Positions 34,239 to 43,162 of a stretch of 64,000 nucleotides of DNA are shown piece after piece. The stretch comes from Modestobacter sp. DSM 44400 (GTDB lineage: Bacteria > Actinomycetota > Actinomycetes > Mycobacteriales > Geodermatophilaceae). Location of the stretch: assembly GCF_900107175.1 (NCBI RefSeq), contig NZ_FNOZ01000014.1, forward strand, positions 30,871 through 94,870, read 5' to 3'. Position numbers and translations under genes: made by a program. The notes beneath the pieces are model-generated. The model saw nothing but the letters and a program-made list of their open reading frames with translations. It did no database searches and was not told the DNA's origin. Numbering within the stretch: position 1 is the stretch's first letter; every line of letters begins with the position of its first letter.

Positions 34239-35480
34239 GTGACCACCACCCTGCCCCTGCTCGGCGCCGCCCGAGCCGTCCCGCCCGTGCTGCCGGCCGA
34301 CCTTTCGATGTTGCCGGCGTCGGCCCGGGACAGCCTGGCGACGACGCCGTTCGGCCTCTACGTGCACGTGCCCTTCTGCGCCACCCGCTGCGGCTACTGC
34401 GACTTCAACACCTACACCTCCGACGAACTCGGTCCCGGCGCCACCCGCAGCGAGTACGCGGCCACCGCGATCGCCGAGCTCCGGCTGGCCGCCGACGTCC
34501 TGGGCCCCGACCGGCCGACGGTGCAGACGGTCTTCGTCGGCGGCGGCACGCCCACCCTGCTCCCGGCCGCCGACCTCACCGCGGTGCTGGCCGAGGTCCA
34601 CGAGCTCTTCCCGGTCGCCGCGGACGTCGAGGTGACCACCGAGGCCAACCCGGAGTCGGTCACCCCCGCGTCGCTGGACACCCTGCGCGCCGGTGGGTTC
34701 ACCCGGATCAGCCTGGGCATGCAGTCCGCCGCCGAGCACGTGCTCGCCGTGCTGGACCGCCGGCACACCCCGGGCCGGGCAGCGCAGGCCGCCCGGGAGG
34801 CCCGCGCGGCCGGCTTCGAGCACGTCAACCTGGACCTGATCTACGGCGCTCCCGGCGAGACCGATGCCGACTGGGCGGCCTCACTGGCCGCCGTCCTGGA
34901 CGCCCCCGTCGACCACGTCAGTGCCTACGCGCTGATCGTCGAGCAGGGCACCCGGCTGGCCCGGCGGGTCGCCCGCGGTGAGCTGCCCATGCCGGACGAC
35001 GACGTCCTGGCCGACCGCTACGAGGCCGCTGACCGGGTGCTCGCCGGCGCCGGACTGGGCTGGTACGAGGTCTCCAACTGGGCGCGGGACCGGGCGGCAC
35101 GCTGCCGGCACAACGAGCTGTACTGGGCCAACGCCAACTGGTGGGGGATCGGACCGGGAGCGCACTCGCACGTCGGCGGGCTGCGCTGGTGGAACGTCAA
35201 GCACCCTGCCGCCTACGCCGACCGGCTCGCCGCCGGGCTGTCCCCGGCCGCGGACGCCGAGCAGCTCACCGCGGAGGACCAGGCGCTGGAACGGGTGATG
35301 CTGGGTCTGCGGCTGCGCGACGGGCTGCCGCTGGGTGCGCTGTCGGAGGCCGGCCGGCTGCGGGCCGCGGAGTCCGTCGTCCGCGGGCTGCTCGAGCCCG
35401 AGCCGCACGCCGCCGGGCTCGCCGTCCTCACCGACCGCGGCCGGCTGCTCGCCGACGCGGTGATCCGCGACCTGAGCTGA
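34239..35480 (+). CDS. hemW: Radical SAM protein HemW
   Basis: A 413-residue HemN-like radical SAM protein. The cluster-binding motif CATRCGYC is near residue 47, followed by the SAM-binding VFVGGGTPTLLP. HemW proteins act as heme chaperones and lack coproporphyrinogen oxidase activity. This one has no extra HemN-specific N-terminal cysteine. The GTG is preceded by GGGAGG. hemW upstream of hrcA-dnaJ is the usual order in actinobacteria. Confidence 0.92.
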   Translation: MTTTLPLLGAARAVPPVLPADLSMLPASARDSLATTPFGLYVHVPFCATRCGYCDFNTYTSDELGPGATRSEYAATAIAELRLAADVLGPDRPTVQTVFVGGGTPTLLPAADLTAVLAEVHELFPVAADVEVTTEANPESVTPASLDTLRAGGFTRISLGMQSAAEHVLAVLDRRHTPGRAAQAAREARAAGFEHVNLDLIYGAPGETDADWAASLAAVLDAPVDHVSAYALIVEQGTRLARRVARGELPMPDDDVLADRYEAADRVLAGAGLGWYEVSNWARDRAARCRHNELYWANANWWGIGPGAHSHVGGLRWWNVKHPAAYADRLAAGLSPAADAEQLTAEDQALERVMLGLRLRDGLPLGALSEAGRLRAAESVVRGLLEPEPHAAGLAVLTDRGRLLADAVIRDLS

Positions 35481-35528
35481 GCACATCGCGACCCTCCGGG
35501 CCGCACCGCGGCCAGGTGCCGTTCCCGG

Positions 35529-35564
35529 CTTCCGCTGAGCCGTTGCCCGCGGGCCCGGCGGAAG
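35529..35564 (+). terminator. Terminator after hemW
   Basis: CTTCCGC (35529-35535) pairs with GCGGAAG (35558-35564) around a G/C-rich inner region, 49 bases after the hemW stop and before the convergent chemotaxis gene. Confidence 0.5.
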
Positions 35565-35619
35565 CCTGCGGCCCCGCGCCGGGCCAGCGGAGCCGACTTC
35601 GTCGGCGCAGTCCAGGTTC

Positions 35620-36981
35620 CTACCCATCTCCGAGCGGCAGCCCCACGTACAGCATGCCGATGAGGTCCCCGGCCGCCGACTGCACGCTCGCGTAGGCGGT
35701 GAAGTAGGGCCGCCCGGTGACGGTCGCAGCGCCGGTGTAGGTCTGTCCGGCCAGCACCGCGGCCAGCACGGGATTGGAGCTGCCATCCGGGTTGGACCGG
35801 GGGATGTAGGTGCCGATGTTGCGCTTTCCCTCGGCCGTCACGACCGTCGTCGCCACCCGCACCATGCTGCCCTCGTCATCGAGGCGCTGGAACAAGGTGC
35901 AGGTCCCACCGACGTTCCGCACGACCTCATCGACCAGCGCGGCCGATCGCCGCGGGTCGTCCTCCCGGTGCAGCGGCACGCCACCGAGGAGCAACTCGGG
36001 CAGCTGCGCGGTGCCCGTTTGCGCGGTGACCTGGTTGCGCACGGTCAGCGTGACGCGGGCCGTCCCGAGCTCGATCCCGCCCGCGTCGTCCAGCAGGTCC
36101 TGGGCCGTGGCCAGCGCGCGACGGACGTAGACCAGGCGCTGGCTCTCGGCCAGCTGGGCGACCGCCTCGGTGATGCGGGCGGACCCGCTGGCCGCGCGGT
36201 CGACGTTGTCCACGACCCGGTCGGCGGCGGCCCGCTGCTGTTCCACTGCCGCAGCGATGGAGTCCTGGGCCTGGGCGATGGAGCCGAGTGTGCCGCTGAT
36301 CCGCTGGATGACCGCCACCGCCTGCCGGGTCTCCGACTGGACGGCGCCGATCTGCGCCCCGATGTCCTCGGCGGCCTGCGCGGTGCGCCCAGCCAGCTGC
36401 TTGACCTCGTCGGCGACCACGGCGAACCCGAGGCCCACCTCTCCGGCGCGCGCTGCCTCGACGTAGGCGTTCAGCGCCAGCATCCGGCTCTGCTGGCTGA
36501 TGGCGGAGATGAGCCGGACGATCTCGGTGATCGCATCGCTGGCGCTCTGCAGGGCGGCGATCCGCTCGTCGACCGCCTGCGCGTCGCGGACCGCCTCCTC
36601 CGCCACCGCGGAGGCCCGGCTGGTGCTCGCCGAGATGTCGCCGATCGCGGCGCGCAGCTCGGTGAGGGACTCGGCCGCCTGCTGCGAGGTGTCCGACACC
36701 TCGCGGCTGGCCTGCGACAGCACCCCGGCCTGCTGCGCGGCGGTCTCCATGCTGGCGTCGTGTTCGACCCGGCGGACCGGCCGCGCCAGGGCAGCGGTCG
36801 GCGGTGTGGGAGCGACCGCGACCGCACCTGGGGACTCGGGTCCGCGCAGAGCTGTCCAGCGCACGATCCCGCCACCTCCCTGTTCCGGCTCGGCTCCGAC
36901 CGGAGCGCGGCCCGAGAGTAGGTCGAACGTCGAGTCCGGACGGGCTGCTGGGAGCGGACGCGCCGGTGCCCGATCTGACAT
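35620..36981 (-). CDS. Soluble methyl-accepting chemotaxis-like protein with C-terminal Cache domain
   Basis: A 453-residue signalling protein without transmembrane helices. Residues 80-290 form an MCP coiled coil with the signalling tip near QSRMLALNAYVEAARAGE and GFAVVADEVKQLAGRTA. The C-terminal 140 residues resemble a Cache_3/Cache_2 sensor (CTLFQRLDDEGSMVRVAT, ITYIP-like KRNIGTYIPRSN, ending DLIGMLYVGLPLGDG). In normal receptors the Cache domain is periplasmic and N-terminal, so the order is reversed here. The gene ends in UAG, an ordinary stop in an organism predicted to recode UAG. Start choice between 36981 and 37011 is uncertain. Confidence 0.8.
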   Translation of the reverse strand: MSDRAPARPLPAARPDSTFDLLSGRAPVGAEPEQGGGGIVRWTALRGPESPGAVAVAPTPPTAALARPVRRVEHDASMETAAQQAGVLSQASREVSDTSQQAAESLTELRAAIGDISASTSRASAVAEEAVRDAQAVDERIAALQSASDAITEIVRLISAISQQSRMLALNAYVEAARAGEVGLGFAVVADEVKQLAGRTAQAAEDIGAQIGAVQSETRQAVAVIQRISGTLGSIAQAQDSIAAAVEQQRAAADRVVDNVDRAASGSARITEAVAQLAESQRLVYVRRALATAQDLLDDAGGIELGTARVTLTVRNQVTAQTGTAQLPELLLGGVPLHREDDPRRSAALVDEVVRNVGGTCTLFQRLDDEGSMVRVATTVVTAEGKRNIGTYIPRSNPDGSSNPVLAAVLAGQTYTGAATVTGRPYFTAYASVQSAAGDLIGMLYVGLPLGDG

Positions 36982-37061
36982 CCGTCGGGTCGGGTCGACG
37001 ACGTCTCGCACTGCCGGGGACGGGCTGCGGCGGCCAGGCTCGACGCACGCTCCCGCCCGCC

Positions 37062-37370
37062 GCCCTCGAGATCGAGGGGCTGACCGTCCGATACGGCGAC
37101 ACGCTCGCCGTCGACGGCCTCGGCCTGCGCATCGCCGCCGGTGAGACCGTCGCGCTCCTCGGCTCCAACGGGCCCGGCAAGTCCTCCACCGTCAAACGCG
37201 GCGCTGGGCCTGTTCCGGCCGGCCGCCGGGACGGTGCGGCTGCTCGGCCGCGATCCGGCGGCCGCCATCGCCGCCGGCGGGGTCGGCGGGGTCGGCGGGG
37301 TCGGCGGGGTCGGCTCCAGCGCGGCGGCCTGCCGACCGAGACGCGGGTCGGAGAGGTGCTGGCCGCGAAG
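37062..37370 (+). pseudogene. N-terminal remnant of an ABC transporter ATPase
   Basis: The start of an ABC ATPase is readable as LEIEGLTVRYGDTLAVDGL and then a Walker A-like GSNGPGKSST. A one-base insertion near 37195 shifts the frame, and ALGLFRPAAGTVRLLGRDP continues in another frame. After a tandem repeat the frame returns with GGLPTETRVGEVLA and stops matching. The signature motif and Walker B are absent. The remnant is joined directly to part of a response regulator, so a deletion removed the rest of this gene and whatever lay between. Confidence 0.7.
37276..37311. repeat. Four tandem copies of a 9-bp unit
   Basis: GGCGGGGTC is repeated four times without mismatch (37276-37284, 37285-37293, 37294-37302, 37303-37311), encoding Gly-Gly-Val repeats. 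It lies inside the ATPase remnant and probably grew by polymerase slippage. Confidence 0.9.
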
Positions 37371-37847
37371 CGGACGAGCAGCCCGGACGTCGCCCTGCTC
37401 GACATCGAGATGCCCGGGATGGACGGCCTCGCCGCAGCCGGCCAGCTGGCCGCCGAGCTGCCCACCTGCCGGGCGGTGGTGCTGACCACCTTCGGCCGGC
37501 CGGGGTTCCTGCGGCGGGCCATGAAGGTCGGCGCGGCCGGGTTCCTGGTCAAGGATTCCACGGTGTCCGAGCTGGCCCGGGCAATCCGCGCGGTGGTCGC
37601 CGGCGAGCGGGTGATCGACCGGGACCTCGCCGCGGCGGCGCTGGCCCTGGGCGCGACGCCGCTGTCGGTCCGGGAGGCCGACGTGCTGCGCGCCGCGGCC
37701 GGCGGGGCGACCGTCTCCGACATCGCCGGGCGGTTGTTCCTGTCCGAGGGGACCGTGCGCAACCACCTGTCCTCGGCGATCGGCAAGACCGGCGCCCGTC
37801 CCCGGGTGGAGGCAGCGCGGGTGGCGGAGGACAAGGGCTGGCTTTGA
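37371..37847 (+). pseudogene. N-terminally truncated NarL/LuxR-type response regulator
   Basis: The sequence resumes in the middle of a receiver domain at SSPDVALLDIEMPGMDG. The phosphorylatable Asp (VALLDIE), the Thr switch (VVLTTF) and Lys (FLVKDS) are present, and a C-terminal LuxR helix-turn-helix ([20 protein letters not shown]) is complete. The first beta strand and the acidic pocket are missing. Typical neighbours would be an ABC ATPase, permease and histidine kinase, and only the two ends of such an operon remain. The fused frame could still yield a DNA-binding protein. Confidence 0.7.
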
Positions 37848-37860
37848 GTTGCCGGCCGGC

Positions 37861-38259
37861 TCAGCTGGGGGAGTGCCCACCGGCGGCCGAGCGAGCGTCC
37901 GCAGGGAAGTCCGCCGGCGCGGCATCGTCCGTGCCCGGCTCGCCGGCCGGCTGGGCGGGCATCAGTGCGTCGAGGTCCAGCACCCGCACATGGATGACGT
38001 TGCGCTGCTGCAGCGCCGCCCGGAGCGCCCGGTGCAGGCCGTCCTCCAGGTACATCTCGCCCAGCCACTGCACGGCGTGCGGGAACAGGTCGCCGTAGAA
38101 GGTGGAGTCGTCGGCGAGCAGCGCGTCGAGGGCCAGCTCCAGTTTGGTCGTGACCAGCGTGTCGAGCCGGATCTGCCGAGGGGGGATCAACGCCCAGTCC
38201 CGGGTGGAGAAGCCATGGTCGGGGTACGGCCGCCCGTCCCGCACCGCCTTGAAGATCAG
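37861..38259 (-). CDS. Conserved actinobacterial protein of unknown function (Rv2375-like)
   Basis: A protein of about 132 residues whose core, [14 protein letters not shown] followed by [17 protein letters not shown] and [20 protein letters not shown], is conserved next to hrcA in mycobacteria (Rv2375 position). Function is unknown. Homologues start at the LIFKAVRDG segment. No ATG or GTG is there. The best start is CTG at 38259, seven bases after GGGGG. A GTG at 38373 would add about 38 unrelated residues. The C-terminal 35 residues are a disordered Pro/Ala/Asp tail. It diverges from hrcA. Confidence 0.7.
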   Translation of the reverse strand: MIFKAVRDGRPYPDHGFSTRDWALIPPRQIRLDTLVTTKLELALDALLADDSTFYGDLFPHAVQWLGEMYLEDGLHRALRAALQQRNVIHVRVLDLDALMPAQPAGEPGTDDAAPADFPADARSAAGGHSPS

Positions 38260-38406
38260 GACCGATCCCCCTGCTCCCCGGGCCCCGTCGGCAGGGGCCC
38301 GTCGACCGCAGACCAGCCTAGTGGGGGCCGGCGGACGTCGCCGCCCACGGTCGGTGGGGGATCGATCCCACACCCGCGACCTGACGACCCGGGCGCCGGG
38401 CGGTCG

Positions 38407-38412
38407 TATGCT
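38407..38412 (+). promoter_or_regulatory. -10 box of hrcA
   Basis: TATGCT matches TAnnnT and overlaps the left arm of the CIRCE element, so HrcA binding would block it. A CTGACG at 38381 is a possible but widely spaced -35. Confidence 0.5.
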
Positions 38413-38437
38413 GGCACTCGGCCTGTGGGAGTGCCAG
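38411..38437. promoter_or_regulatory. CIRCE operator
   Basis: CTGGCACTC (38411-38419), a 9-base spacer and GAGTGCCAG (38429-38437) form a perfect inverted repeat. It matches the CIRCE consensus TTAGCACTC-N9-GAGTGCTAA except at the outer bases. It lies 60 bases upstream of hrcA. HrcA binds CIRCE, so hrcA-dnaJ is probably autoregulated by heat. Confidence 0.85.
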
Positions 38438-38496
38438 GGCGCCGCCCCGGCCGGTTCCTGCGCGGGCCACGTCGACGGGTACGGGAGGTGTCAGCC

Positions 38497-39519
38497 GTGG
38501 CGCACGACGACCGGCGCCTGCGGGTGCTGCGGGCGATCGTCCAGGACTACGTCTCCACCAACGACCCGGTGGGGAGCAAGGCACTGGCCGCCCGGTACGA
38601 CCTCGGGGTGAGCCCGGCCACGATCCGCAACGACATGGCCGTCCTCGAGGAGGAGGGTTACATCACCCAGCCGCACACCAGCGCCGGCCGGGTGCCCACC
38701 GACAAGGGCTACCGCTTCTTCGTCGACCGGCTGTCGGCGGTCAAGCCGCTGTCGGTGGCCGAACGGCGGGCGATCGAGAAGTTCCTGGACGGCGCGGTCG
38801 ACCTGCACGACGTCCTCGGGCGGACGGTGCGGCTGCTCGCGCAGTTGACCCGCCAGGTGGCTGTCGTCCAGTACCCGACGCTGTCGCGCAGCGCTGTCCG
38901 GCACCTGGAACTGGTGCCGCTCACGGCCTCCCGGCTGCTGATGGTGCTCATCACCGATACCGGCCGGGTCGAGCAGCGGGTCGTGGAGGTCGCCGCCGAG
39001 GCCGACGCCGACACCGTCGCCGAGCTGCGCACGCTGCTCAACGCGTCCTTCACCGGCGCCAAGCTGGCCGAGGCCAGCGGCAAGGTCGGTGACCTGGTCG
39101 AGGGTGCCCCGCCGCACCTGCGCGGCCTCGTCGCAGCGGTCAGCGCGACGCTGCTGGAAACCCTGATGGAGCCGACCGAGGACCGCCTGGTCATCGGCGG
39201 CACGGCCAATCTGGCCCGGGGCAGCGCCCTGGACTTCCCGGGGACCGTGCGCCCACTGCTGGAGGCGCTGGAAGAACAGGTCGTCGTCCTGCGGTTGATG
39301 GCCGAGGTGGGGCCCAGCACCGTGCTGGTGAGCATCGGCCAGGAGAACGAGCACGAGGCGCTGACCGGTGCCTCGTTCGTCTCGGTCGGGTACGGCGCCG
39401 GCGAACAGGCCCTCGGCGGGCTCGGCGTCGTCGGCCCGACCCGGATGGACTACGCAGGCAACATGGCCGCGGTACGAGCCGTGGCCCGCTACGTCGGCCA
39501 GTTGCTGGCCGAGAGCTGA
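38497..39519 (+). CDS. hrcA: Heat-inducible transcription repressor HrcA
   Basis: A 340-residue repressor with an N-terminal winged helix ([20 protein letters not shown], about residues 40-60) and a central GAF-like domain. It represses groE and dnaK-type genes through CIRCE until heat frees it from GroEL control. The GTG at 38497 is eight bases after GGGAGG, and the alternative GTG at 38488 would overlap that site. A CIRCE element lies upstream. dnaJ follows after 16 bases. Confidence 0.95.
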   Translation: MAHDDRRLRVLRAIVQDYVSTNDPVGSKALAARYDLGVSPATIRNDMAVLEEEGYITQPHTSAGRVPTDKGYRFFVDRLSAVKPLSVAERRAIEKFLDGAVDLHDVLGRTVRLLAQLTRQVAVVQYPTLSRSAVRHLELVPLTASRLLMVLITDTGRVEQRVVEVAAEADADTVAELRTLLNASFTGAKLAEASGKVGDLVEGAPPHLRGLVAAVSATLLETLMEPTEDRLVIGGTANLARGSALDFPGTVRPLLEALEEQVVVLRLMAEVGPSTVLVSIGQENEHEALTGASFVSVGYGAGEQALGGLGVVGPTRMDYAGNMAAVRAVARYVGQLLAES

Positions 39520-39535
39520 GGACGAGAACACATCG

Positions 39536-40672
39536 ATGGCGACCGACTACTACGGCGTGCTGGGCCTGGCCCAGCACGCCAGTGACACCGAGATCAAGCG
39601 CGCCTACCGGAAGCTGGCGCGGGACCTGCACCCCGACGTCAACCCCGAGCCCGGCGCCAAGGAGCGCTTTCAGGAGGTCAGCCGTGCCTACGAGGCGCTG
39701 ACCGACCCGGAGAAGCGCCGGATCATCGACCTGGGCGGCGACCCGTACGACACCGCCCGGGGCGGCGCCGGCAGCCCGTTCGGCGGCGGCGCCGGGTTCG
39801 GCGGCCTGGGCGACATCATGGACGCCTTCTTCGGGGGCGGGGCAGCCGCGCGCGGCCCGCGTAGCCGCACCCGGGCCGGCGGCGACGCGCTCATCCGGGT
39901 CGACCTCGACCTGGACGAGACGGTCTTCGGGACGACGACCGACATCACCGTCGACACTGCCGTGCTCTGCGACACCTGCGCCGGCGCGGGCACCGCGCCG
40001 GGCACGCACCCGGCCACCTGCACCACCTGCGAGGGCCGCGGCGAGGTGCAGAGCGTGCAGCGCTCCTTCCTCGGCCAGGTCGTCGCCACCCGCCCCTGCC
40101 CCACCTGCGGCGGCACCGGGCGGGTCATCCCCGAGCCGTGCCCGAAGTGCGCCGGTGACGGGCGGGTCCGGGCCCGCCGCACCATCCCGGTGAAGATCCC
40201 CGCCGGCATCGAGGACGGCATGCGCATCCGGCTGGCCGGCCACGGCGAGGTCGGCCCCGGCGGCGGCCCGGCCGGTGACCTCTACGTCGAGGTGCACGAG
40301 CGCCCGCACGAGGTCTTCACCCGCGACGGGGAGGACCTGCACTGCCGGGTCACCCTGCCGATGACGGCCGCAGGCCTCGGGACGACGCTGAAGCTGCAGA
40401 CCCTCGACGGCGTCGAGGACCTCGACATCAAGGCCGGCACCCAGTCCGGCAGCGTGCTGACCCTGCGCGCCCACGGTGCGCCGCGGCTGCGCGGCACCGG
40501 GCGCGGCAACCTGATGGTGCACGTCGACGTGCAGACCCCCACGCGGATCGACGAGCGCCAGCAGGAGCTGCTGCGCGAGCTCGCCGCGCTGCGCGGCGAG
40601 GAACTGCCCGTGGGCAGCGGCGCCCCGCAGGGCGGGCTGTTCTCCCGGGTCCGGGACGCGTTCGGGCGATGA
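39536..40672 (+). CDS. dnaJ: Chaperone protein DnaJ
   Basis: A 378-residue type I DnaJ, co-chaperone of DnaK. The J domain starts DYYGVLGL and contains HPD in [13 protein letters not shown] Gly/Phe-rich linker follows. The zinc-finger region has four CxxCxGxG repeats ([32 protein letters not shown]). The substrate-binding C-terminal domain completes the protein. Linkage to hrcA marks it as the dnaJ2-type gene of actinobacteria. rsmE overlaps its stop by four bases. Confidence 0.96.
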   Translation: MATDYYGVLGLAQHASDTEIKRAYRKLARDLHPDVNPEPGAKERFQEVSRAYEALTDPEKRRIIDLGGDPYDTARGGAGSPFGGGAGFGGLGDIMDAFFGGGAAARGPRSRTRAGGDALIRVDLDLDETVFGTTTDITVDTAVLCDTCAGAGTAPGTHPATCTTCEGRGEVQSVQRSFLGQVVATRPCPTCGGTGRVIPEPCPKCAGDGRVRARRTIPVKIPAGIEDGMRIRLAGHGEVGPGGGPAGDLYVEVHERPHEVFTRDGEDLHCRVTLPMTAAGLGTTLKLQTLDGVEDLDIKAGTQSGSVLTLRAHGAPRLRGTGRGNLMVHVDVQTPTRIDERQQELLRELAALRGEELPVGSGAPQGGLFSRVRDAFGR

Positions 40673-41433
40673 GCGTCCCCACCGACAGTGCGGTGCCCGA
40701 GCTCGACGGCGCCCCGCTGTTCCTGCTCGACGAGCTGCCCGACGGCGACGTGCTCATCGTGGCGGGGTCCGAAGGGCGGCACGCCGTGGACGTGCTGCGG
40801 CTGACCCCGGGAGAGCGGGTGCGGGTCGGCGACGGCCGTGGCCTGGTCGCCGAGGGCACGGTGCTCGCAGCCGGCCCCGACGGACTGCGGGTGCAGGTCG
40901 CCGTCCGGCACCAGGTCCCCGAGCCCGCCCCGACGCTGGTGCTGGTGCAGGCGCTGCCCAAGGGTGAGCGCGGCCCGCTGGCCGTGGAGCTGGCCACCGA
41001 GCTCGGCGTGGACCGGGTCGTGCCGTGGACGGCGGCCCGCTGCGTCACCAAGTGGCGCGACGACCGCGTGGACAAGGGCCTGGCCAAGTGGCGGTCCGCA
41101 GCCCGGGCGGCGAGCAAGCAGGCCCGCCGGCCGCGGGTGCCCGAGGTGACCGAGCCGATGAGCACCCGCCAGGTGTGCGGGCTGCTCACCGACGTCGACC
41201 TCGCGCTGGTGCTGCACGAGCAGGCCAGCCGCCCCCTCGCCGGGCTGACCGTGCCGGCCATCGGCACCGTCGCCGTCGTCGTCGGGCCCGAGGGCGGGCT
41301 CACCGACGGCGAGGTGGTCGCCTTCCGTGCGGCGGGCGCGCAGGCGGTGCGCCTGGGCGCCGAGGTGCTGCGGACGTCGACCGCCGGCGCCGCTGCGCTG
41401 GCTGCGATCTCGGCCGGGACCCGCTGGTTGTAG
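40669..41433 (+). CDS. rsmE: 16S rRNA m3U1498 methyltransferase
   Basis: A 254-residue SPOUT-class methyltransferase that uses SAM to methylate U1498 in the decoding region of 16S rRNA. The N-terminal PUA-like domain includes [13 protein letters not shown], and the C-terminal knot has [15 protein letters not shown] and [17 protein letters not shown]. Length is normal for the family. The stop codon is UAG (41431-41433), so UAG still ends translation here although the tRNA-Sec of this organism reads UAG. It follows dnaJ with a four-base overlap. Confidence 0.94.
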   Translation: MSVPTDSAVPELDGAPLFLLDELPDGDVLIVAGSEGRHAVDVLRLTPGERVRVGDGRGLVAEGTVLAAGPDGLRVQVAVRHQVPEPAPTLVLVQALPKGERGPLAVELATELGVDRVVPWTAARCVTKWRDDRVDKGLAKWRSAARAASKQARRPRVPEVTEPMSTRQVCGLLTDVDLALVLHEQASRPLAGLTVPAIGTVAVVVGPEGGLTDGEVVAFRAAGAQAVRLGAEVLRTSTAGAAALAAISAGTRWL

Positions 41434-41444
41434 AACCGGTCCCT

Positions 41445-41509
41445 AGTTGATCATCGGCGAATGGCTGCTCGCCACGCCGGTGGGGTCAACCGGTTGCCGT
41501 TGATCAACT
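41445..41509. repeat. Long inverted repeat after rsmE
   Basis: AGTTGATCATCGGC (41445-41458) and GCCGTTGATCAACT (41496-41509) are inverted copies with one mismatch. The 37-base interval contains a further GGCGA/TCGCC hairpin. The A/T-containing GTTGATCAAC core is unlike surrounding sequence. It could be a REP-like mobile palindrome or a composite bidirectional terminator between rsmE and the convergent transporter operon. Confidence 0.6.
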
Positions 41510-41542
41510 CGGGGGTGGTCGCAAGCGTTCCTTCCCCGCAAC

Positions 41543-43162
41543 TCATCTCAGCGCCGCTCGGGCGCGGGCGCTGACCAGGTCCACGGCCAGCGTCAGCAGC
41601 ACCAGCGCGATCAGGATCGTGGTCACCGCGGCCCAGTCGAAGGCCCCCACCCGGGAGGCGAGCAGCGCACCGAGCCCGCCGGCACCGAGCAGCCCCACCA
41701 GCACGCTGTCCCGGATGGCAACTTCCCACCGGTAGAGCGCGTAGGCCAGCACCGGCCCGGTGGCCCCGGGCAGCACCCCGTACAGCCACCCGGCAGCCGG
41801 GCCGGCGCCGAGTGCGGCCAGTGCGGCCCGGGGCCGGGGGTCCAGCTCCTCGGTGGCCTCCGCGGCCAGCCGGCCGAGCACGCCCAGGGTGTAGAGGCCC
41901 AGGGCCACCGCACCGGGCAGCACGCCCGGCAGCAGCACGAACAGCACCACCAGTGCCCACACCGGCGGCGGGACGGCGCGCAGCAGCAGCAATCCCATCC
42001 GGACGGCGGTCCCGGTCAGCCGCCGTCCCGGCCCTGTGGGCCCGGCGGGCTGCGCGGCCAGGCCGGCGAGGGCGACGGTGCCGACGGTGGCCAGCGCGAT
42101 GGCGATCACCGACATCTGCACCGTGTCCACCGCCAGGACGGCGATCGAGCGCAGCAGCCCGCCGTCGGTGTCCGGCGGCCAGGCCGCGCCCAGCACGTAG
42201 CCCAGCTGCTCCCGGGTCCGCTCGGCGAACAGCGTGGCCGGGGAGATCGCCAGGTACCACCACGACCAGGCCACCAGCGCCAGCGTGGTCAGCACCGCCG
42301 CGGTCAGCACCCGATCGCGGGCCAGCCGGTCGCCCGGGGTGCGCGGGGCGGCCAGCCGGCGACGGACAGCGCGTCCACCGACGTCGGCGAGCAGGCACAG
42401 CGCGGCCAGCGCGTAGACGCAGCTCCACACCTGCTCCCAGCGCAGCGAGCTGAACGACAGCGCCAGCTGGTACCCGAGCCCGCCGGCGCCGATCAGTCCG
42501 AGCACGACCGCGGACCGGACCGCGCACTCCAGCCGGTAGAAGGCGTAGGACAGCAGCCCGCCGGACGCCGGGGGCAGCAGCCCGTAGAGCGCCGCGGCGA
42601 TCCGGCCCGAGCCGGCGGCCAGCAGCGCGTCGTAGCTGCCGCGGGGCACCTCGTCGAGCAGGTCGGCGAAGACCTTGGCGGTCACCGCGCCGTAGGCCAG
42701 GCCGATGGCCAGCACCCCCACCCAGGGGTCCAGACCCAGCACGTTGACCAGCAGCAGCCCCCACACCGCCTCGTGCAGCCCGCGGGGGACGGCGAGCGCC
42801 CCGCGGGCCAGCGTCCAGCCCAGCCGGCGCCGTCCCCAGGTCGTGCGGGCGACGAGCACCGCCCCCAGCGCGCCGAGCAGCACCGCCAGCGCCGCGCCGA
42901 GGACGGCGTAGGCGATCGTGATCAGCGCGCTGGAGGCCAGCACCTGCAGGAAGGCGGCGTCCAGCGCGGGGGAGAGGGCGGTGCCGGCGAACCGGCCGAA
43001 CTGTGCCCGGCCGGCCGGGTTGACGACGTTCCCGCTGAACAGCCCAGCGCCGGCCAGCGACCAGAGGACGACGGCGACCGCGCCCAGCCCCCACGCCCAC
43101 CGGGCCCGCGCCCGGTGCAGGCGGGACGGCACCGTCGGCGGTGACTCCAGGACGGCGGTCAC
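41543..43162 (-). CDS. PhnE-type ABC permease, two permease domains fused
   Basis: A 539-residue membrane protein made of two PhnE-like halves. Each half has about six helices and an EAA-type loop (GSGRIAAALYGLLPPASGGL in the first, GAGPAAGWLYGVLPGATGPV in the second). Most PhnE proteins are about 270 residues and dimerise, so this is a tandem fusion. With the ATPase and binding protein it forms an importer of the phosphonate/phosphite class. The binding protein resembles putative selenate receptors. The GTG at 43162 overlaps the ATPase stop by four bases. Confidence 0.85.
   Translation of the reverse strand: MTAVLESPPTVPSRLHRARARWAWGLGAVAVVLWSLAGAGLFSGNVVNPAGRAQFGRFAGTALSPALDAAFLQVLASSALITIAYAVLGAALAVLLGALGAVLVARTTWGRRRLGWTLARGALAVPRGLHEAVWGLLLVNVLGLDPWVGVLAIGLAYGAVTAKVFADLLDEVPRGSYDALLAAGSGRIAAALYGLLPPASGGLLSYAFYRLECAVRSAVVLGLIGAGGLGYQLALSFSSLRWEQVWSCVYALAALCLLADVGGRAVRRRLAAPRTPGDRLARDRVLTAAVLTTLALVAWSWWYLAISPATLFAERTREQLGYVLGAAWPPDTDGGLLRSIAVLAVDTVQMSVIAIALATVGTVALAGLAAQPAGPTGPGRRLTGTAVRMGLLLLRAVPPPVWALVVLFVLLPGVLPGAVALGLYTLGVLGRLAAEATEELDPRPRAALAALGAGPAAGWLYGVLPGATGPVLAYALYRWEVAIRDSVLVGLLGAGGLGALLASRVGAFDWAAVTTILIALVLLTLAVDLVSARARAALR

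Noticed and set aside
37276..37311. CRISPR-like array
   Set aside because: The 9-bp units are directly adjacent with no spacers. It is a simple tandem repeat. No other CRISPR-like pattern was seen.
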